Below are positions 60,301 to 64,000 of a stretch of 64,000 bases of DNA, piece by piece (the stretch's first letter is position 1; every line of letters starts with the position of its first letter). Source of the stretch: Apostichopus japonicus (Eukaryota > Echinodermata > Holothuroidea > Aspidochirotida > Stichopodidae); contig NC_092571.1 of assembly GCF_037975245.1 (NCBI RefSeq), forward strand, positions 21,997,917 to 22,061,916, read 5' to 3'. The notes beneath the pieces are model-generated. The model had not been told where the DNA came from, ran no database searches, and saw only the letters and a program-made list of their open reading frames with translations. The position numbers and the translations under genes were made by a program.

Positions 60301-63232
60301 GATGCATATCCACTACCAACAACAAGTCCTTCAATGTCATCTTTAAAGGGTTCTGGAAACTCACGAACGATCTTCTGTGCAATAATAGAAAGGTGCTTTC
60401 GTCCTGGACTTGACTCAACTTTCATTATGTCATTGCATAATATTCTGATCATTTCACGCCGATCTTTGGGAGTGGGTCTCTGTTTCTTCTGGAGTGATTT
60501 TGTAAGGCTCTTAGGCATTTTATCCCAATCAACTTTATATGACTCTGCCCAATCTGCAATTACCGCTGCTGGACTTGATCCTGCTGAACTGGGCACCCAG
60601 CTGCAGCCTGGTGAACTGGCCACAGAGTCGGGTTCAGATGATTGTGAAGATTCTGATCCAAGCAACTTTTCTTTAAGAATGAAAATATGTCACATCAATG
60701 AAAGTAGATGATATGAAATGAATAAACAACCTTGATAAATTATTTCCTGATAACAGACATTTATTGCATTAAGGTACTAGTTTTTTGGACACTCACAGAA
60801 CATCAGCATTTACACAACAAACAGGGGCAGCACTCAAGCTCGCAATCTATCGAATCAAGCATATCTTCAATTGGCAACAGGGGCATTCTCTGACACGTCT
60901 GTTTAGGTTGCTGTGGCCGAGAAGATAAAGGCGGTGGCATTTGAAGCAATGAGGCTTAGCAATCGGGAGGTTCGGGGTTCGATTCCCGGCCGGGTCATAG
61001 TAAGGTGGGTTTTTCAACCAAGAGCAATCTACGGTTTTCCCATCTGAAATGACTTTCTAAATTGAAAAGATTCCAAATTTGAGTTAAAATGTTGAATTGG
61101 AAGCCACCCGACGTGTAAGTTGTAATTCATAAGCCCTTGCGGTCTTCTCCCACATTTGTGGTCGCTTAAGCGTTGTAAAAATAACTGCTGATTATTATTA
61201 TTATTATTATTATATTATTACTATATTATATTATTATTATATTATATATATTATTATATTATATTATTATTATATTCAGGGTTTTCGTTAGTAGCCGGGA
61301 CCCGGGTCAAATGACCCGCTTACTGCACGTACATGACCCGGCTACTTTGCGCCGCTCAGTAAAAAAAAAAAAAAAATTAAAAAAAATTAAAAAAAAAAAA
61401 AAAAAATGACGAAAAAAATCGAGAGGAATAAATACCCACAACCAGATCAGGTGTGATTGAAACTGTCACAGCAGTTAACTGTTGGTAAAAACTACAAGAA
61501 GTTGAACATTAGTAGTATGGTCGAGGAGATGAGGCCGAGGGGTGGGTGAGAGTAGAGGTAGGCGAAGGGCTTCTCTTGACATACAAATTGTTGCTCAACA
61601 GAGATAAAAGCTGAATAAAAAACAGAAGGTTCTATCACAGACCTAGTTGGGTATTTTTTGGCAGTAAAATCCTACTCACTTTGTAGGTACCGTAGACCTA
61701 CTATCATTTTGTTATGATCGCACTTCATTTAATGCAGCAAGTGCGTCACACCCTTGCTAAGTTCCGTTCAGTGGCATAGCTACCTCCCTAGGCTCCATGA
61801 CCCGAGTGTTAATAAAAAAATTCAGGAGAAAAAAAGAAAAATAGGACAGAAGAAAGGGGTGATTGGGAGGGGGCAATATCATTGACCAAACAACTGTATA
61901 TTGAACCATTTTGCATCTAGAGACTTTTTAAATTGCAATTTTCCGGCTTAGACCCCTCCCCCATGTCCGCGTACAGACAGTCCCGTCTACTTTTCAACTT
62001 GACCCACCTACTTCATTTCTTAACAAAAACCCTGTATATTATTATTATATTATTATTATTATTATATATTATTATTATTATTATATTATAGGTTAAGTCG
62101 CTGCTTGTTTGTTGACGTAGGCAATGGCTTTGTACACATGTACACACCGTACCGTATGCCGTATGGACCTTGTGCATAAGCATCGGACAAGGCTTGCTTT
62201 ATAGTTTGTTAAGTTGTCAAGGTGTATTCTTATACTGTATGGAAAGCAAGCCATTGCCACAGTTCTCTGCATCTTTCAATCAGTATAGCCGAAGTGTGAA
62301 ATTATTTGGGCAATTTTTGTTGATTATTGGATACAAGTGTTTTTGGGGCAAAGTAACACTCATACATATCAAATTGTTGCGTCAATGGCATTATTTGGTC
62401 ACTGCAGACGTTTGCGTAGTGCCCGCTTATTTGGACCCCAAAGTGGGGGCCAAGTATGATCCCAGAGTTGAGGTACCCCATACTACCCCATAGTGGTTGT
62501 TTTTCAAGGTGACCTTTAGCCTTGTCATACTCCCATATGAACTTCAACATACTCTACAAACAACATAGAACGTATGTTCTATGTTTAATTTGAATTAAAA
62601 AGAAGGGTTTCCTCTTTTCTTGATGATAAATATTTTAGTTTGGGTATGTGGTGTATCATTTCAGTAGTTTGACCTGGTGTTTTCTGTGTGTTCTATTTGC
62701 TCACTACTTGAAAACTACTTAAAAAAATTCAAATCTAATGTATAATACTAATAATTAACCAGAAAATTTTCTTTAGAGAATTACAAAAATGCTAATGATG
62801 TACTATGTGACCAGTTTCCTTATTCAATTTGTGGTACCAGCAACTGTCTTAGACAATAAGAGAAACTTCTGTGTATCACATGTACTTACTATTTAGACAT
62901 TTTTCCATCTCCTCTTGTAACTTACTTCTTAACCTCCCCTTTCCTCAAAAAAAGGAGGATAATCATATTTAGAAAGTGCAATTATATTTCTGCTTACCTG
63001 CCTTGTTTGCCCATGCTAGTAACAGCTTTCTCCTCTGTATTGGCTTCAGTACACTGGAAAGGTCATCATCAGTGATCAGCTTGAGATCGCACACACTTTC
63101 CACACCAGCAGCCAGGAGCTGTTCAACTACTTTGTCCACCATTTCAAGTGGCAGTGAAGGAAGATGCTGCATTATGGATGAAGCAACATCTTCAAGACAA
63201 ATCGTATCATCTGATTGTTCTGACACGCTCAT
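57189..63232 (-). CDS. SAM-domain protein, SAMD3-like, five exons, 531 residues
   Basis: Joined exons (minus): 63232-62998, 60670-59676, 59239-59173, 58220-58052, 57318-57189, total 1,596 bp with stop. All junctions are GT-AG and in phase (1, 0, 1, 2). Residues about 20-78 form a SAM-like helical domain (VDKVVEQLLAAGVESVCDLK); about 80-110 are S/P-rich and disordered; the rest resembles the long C-terminal region of SAMD3-like proteins. An in-frame TGA precedes the ATG. The naming rests on remembered family layout; function is unknown, and SAM domains usually mediate protein contacts. Confidence 0.85.
57319..58051. other. SAM gene intron 4
   Basis: AT-rich, no features seen. Confidence 0.7.
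58052..58220 (-). CDS. SAM gene exon 4 (169 bp)
   Basis: The acceptor TTTTTTGCAG and donor GTGAGT bound PNMYTGRKFMLAVDMVIVND, TFESAMTMLFAMFFILNIEY and TLMEFIQ. The helix-rich F-x-x-A-x-x-x-L-F-A-x-F-F-x-x-N-I-x-Y-P pattern is the most family-typical part. Confidence 0.88.
58221..59172. other. SAM gene intron 3 with a dispersed repeat
   Basis: 58535-58610 is similar to 41420-41470 (GTTGCAATGGTCAACCAACATG versus a near-identical word). At 58895-58925 GTTGACCCC and GATCTTTGACCTTTGCC give, on the minus strand, AGGTCAAAGATCA, a direct repeat of nuclear-receptor half-sites spaced by one base. This text belongs to a dispersed non-coding repeat rather than a proven regulatory site. Confidence 0.55.
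59173..59239 (-). CDS. SAM gene exon 3 (67 bp)
   Basis: The acceptor TTATGTTCAG and donor GTGAGA bound ETSTVQNITKDLKSTSPC and I-I-I-Q-G (phase 0 in, phase 1 out). The T-P/S-C-I-x-I-x-G strand recurs in SAMD3-like C termini. Confidence 0.85.
59240..59675. other. SAM gene intron 2
   Basis: No features recognised. Confidence 0.7.
59676..60670 (-). CDS. SAM gene exon 2 (995 bp)
   Basis: The acceptor TTCATTCTTAAAG completes the split codon (KA-E-KLLGSESS). The long open exon contains WAESYKVDWDKMPKSL, KKQRPTPKDRREMIRILCND, a segment VVGSGYASLLTQLENRMSN, a basic KKRKLS (possible nuclear signal), DEYPFLFEEVGMMGHFEDL and GLILLLCNHLGDKWDDLFYL, ending LAK at donor GTAAGA (phase 0). Confidence 0.88.
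60906..61190 (+). mobile_element. tRNA-Ser-derived SINE, copy 2 (well preserved)
   Basis: The tRNA-like head has A box TGGCCGAGAAGATAAAGG and B box GGTTCGATTCC (60978-60988). The anticodon loop TTTGAAG gives TGA, and a long variable arm points to serine. The body matches copy 1 at 6405-6648. It is followed by an (ATT)n tail, split by the MITE at 61277. A and B boxes form the internal RNA polymerase III promoter. Confidence 0.9.
61191..61276 (+). repeat. (ATT)n SINE tail, left part
   Basis: Repeated ATT with occasional ATATT slips. It resumes at 62035-62090 after the MITE, so both pieces were one tail. Confidence 0.9.
61277..62034. mobile_element. hAT-like MITE, 758 bp, inserted in the SINE tail
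   Basis: The left end CAGGGTTTTCGTTAG and inverted right end CAGGGTTTTTGTTAA differ at two positions. TATATT lies on both sides, though duplications cannot be trusted in an ATT repeat. Subterminal AGTAGCCGGG and CCCGGCTACT form a hairpin at 61290-61345. There is a poly-A/poly-T-rich stretch at 61361-61405 and no transposase. Confidence 0.85.
62998..63232 (-). CDS. SAM gene exon 1 (SAM-like domain)
   Basis: ATG at 63232, MSVSEQSDDTICLEDVASSI, then EMVDKVVEQLLAAGVESVCD and DDDLSSVLKPIQRRKLLLAW, ending WANKAG at donor GTAAGC (phase 1). The L-L-x-x-G-V...D-L-x-x-I-T-D-D-D-L...K-P-I-Q-R-R-K-L-L core is SAM-like. A splice acceptor (ATTACTCAG) upstream at 63254 suggests a separate 5' UTR exon. Confidence 0.85.
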
Positions 63233-63253
63233 TTTAACAAGAGAACCTCAGAC

Positions 63254-64000
63254 CTGAGTAATGGAAGTGAAGGTTTTAGTTCCTTCTCAATTCAGAATAA
63301 TTCATATGCCACATTTGCTTACTATAAGTTTCTTTGTAAGGCCCATTATATACTCCTAGTTGTTCCATAATTGAGCTTGCACTCAAACATAGTTCTTTAA
63401 ATGGAAGGCACTTTACATGTAAACACAAAGCCTTAATTAGATATTAATTGATAATTATTTCCTAACTTTACAACAGTTTTTCTGCAGTAATATCAACAAA
63501 TGCATAAGCTATTTAACAAGTACATGTATGTAATGCTTCAAGTTCATTAGCATGGTTCTAAGAGAAGATGATACATTGCACCATCTTAAGTCAATGAAAA
63601 TACGCCCCAGTTGTATAGAATTTGCCACTTACATGCCTATAAAAGCACTGCAGCTAATGGCTTATGCTTTAGTGAAAGCAAAAGCCTTCCTCTCACAAAA
63701 TATGCCGGCAATGGAAAATAATCAGCAAGCTTAGAAATCTGCACACAAGACACTATATTCAAAGGCTGCAAACAGTAAACTCCAGTAGTGTGATTGAATG
63801 ATCCACTGTGCATCTTTACGACAAGGTACACAATATTTTGCCTTTCAACAACTGCAAACAAAATGCAACCCAATTTAAGACTTGAAAAGCATGTATCAGA
63901 ACACTGACATATTACAAAGAAACCCTTCTGGTAAGAAGTGCCAAACATCTGAACTCTGTCACTGATAACAGAATCATCAAACTTTACATTTGCTGCCTGC
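63254..64000. other. Upstream of SAM gene exon 1
   Basis: Probably 5' intron or UTR of the SAM gene. Short frames at 63552-63948 show no family features. Confidence 0.45.

Larger units (their letters stand above)
60671..62997. other. SAM gene intron 1, carrying nested mobile elements
   Basis: About 2.3 kb. It holds the SINE at 60906-61276, the MITE at 61277-62034 and its ATT-repeat flank to 62090. From 62090 to 62997 nothing is recognised. Confidence 0.75.

Noticed and set aside
60906-60995. A functional tRNA-Ser gene
   Set aside because: The A and B boxes and anticodon loop are tRNA-like, but the stems are imperfect and the same head and body recur at 6405 with a repeat tail, so it is a SINE.

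Overview
The window is eukaryotic and metazoan. Evidence: genes split by GT-AG introns, adducin and ABCC (MRP-type) exons, a SAM-domain gene, and heavy loads of LINEs, SINEs and non-autonomous DNA transposons in an AT-rich background. Many self-complementary AGGCCTA clusters and the overall repeat style would fit a marine invertebrate deuterostome such as an echinoderm, but that placement is only a guess. There are no bacterial features and no CRISPR. Exon calls were made by eye from splice sites, reading phase and recognised protein families; nothing was searched or computed.

Layout. 1-2.9 kb (-): three copies of one ABC-transporter (ABCC) NBD1 exon, each decayed differently, interleaved with a 69-bp minisatellite. 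6.4 kb: tRNA-Ser-derived SINE. 11-21.1 kb (-): an adducin gene or young pseudogene. Five exons join in phase 0, one carries two compensating indels and a sixth is broken by a microsatellite; its introns hold two DNA-transposon MITEs and a small two-exon candidate gene on the opposite strand. 18.8-19.2 kb: a foldback element. 22.6-31.7 kb (+): a head-to-tail cluster of copies of one LINE family (ORF1; ORF1-ORF2; ORF2), the last with a SINE inserted. 32-44.3 kb (-): a decayed, intron-containing integrase gene (Ginger/GIN or Ty3-type core) followed on the same strand by exons resembling a ubiquitin-specific protease (USP), with two unrelated LINE fragments in between. 45.6-46.1 kb: a probable MITE. 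47-52.7 kb (+): another LINE copy split by a 2.47-kb nested DNA-transposon insertion with terminal inverted repeats and a 5-bp target-site duplication. 53.4-55.1 kb: a (TA)n tract, a reverse-strand LINE fragment and a 109-bp satellite. 57.2-63.2 kb (-): the best host gene here, five exons that join cleanly into a 531-residue SAM-domain protein; its first intron holds a SINE whose tail is split by a hAT-like MITE.

The LINE copies can be compared with each other. They show an ORF1/ORF2 stop-start overlap (ATGA or TAATG) and a two-stem 3' RNA hairpin with compensatory base changes. These two points, the possible integrase-plus-USP mobile element and the nested TIR element are the observations most worth following.
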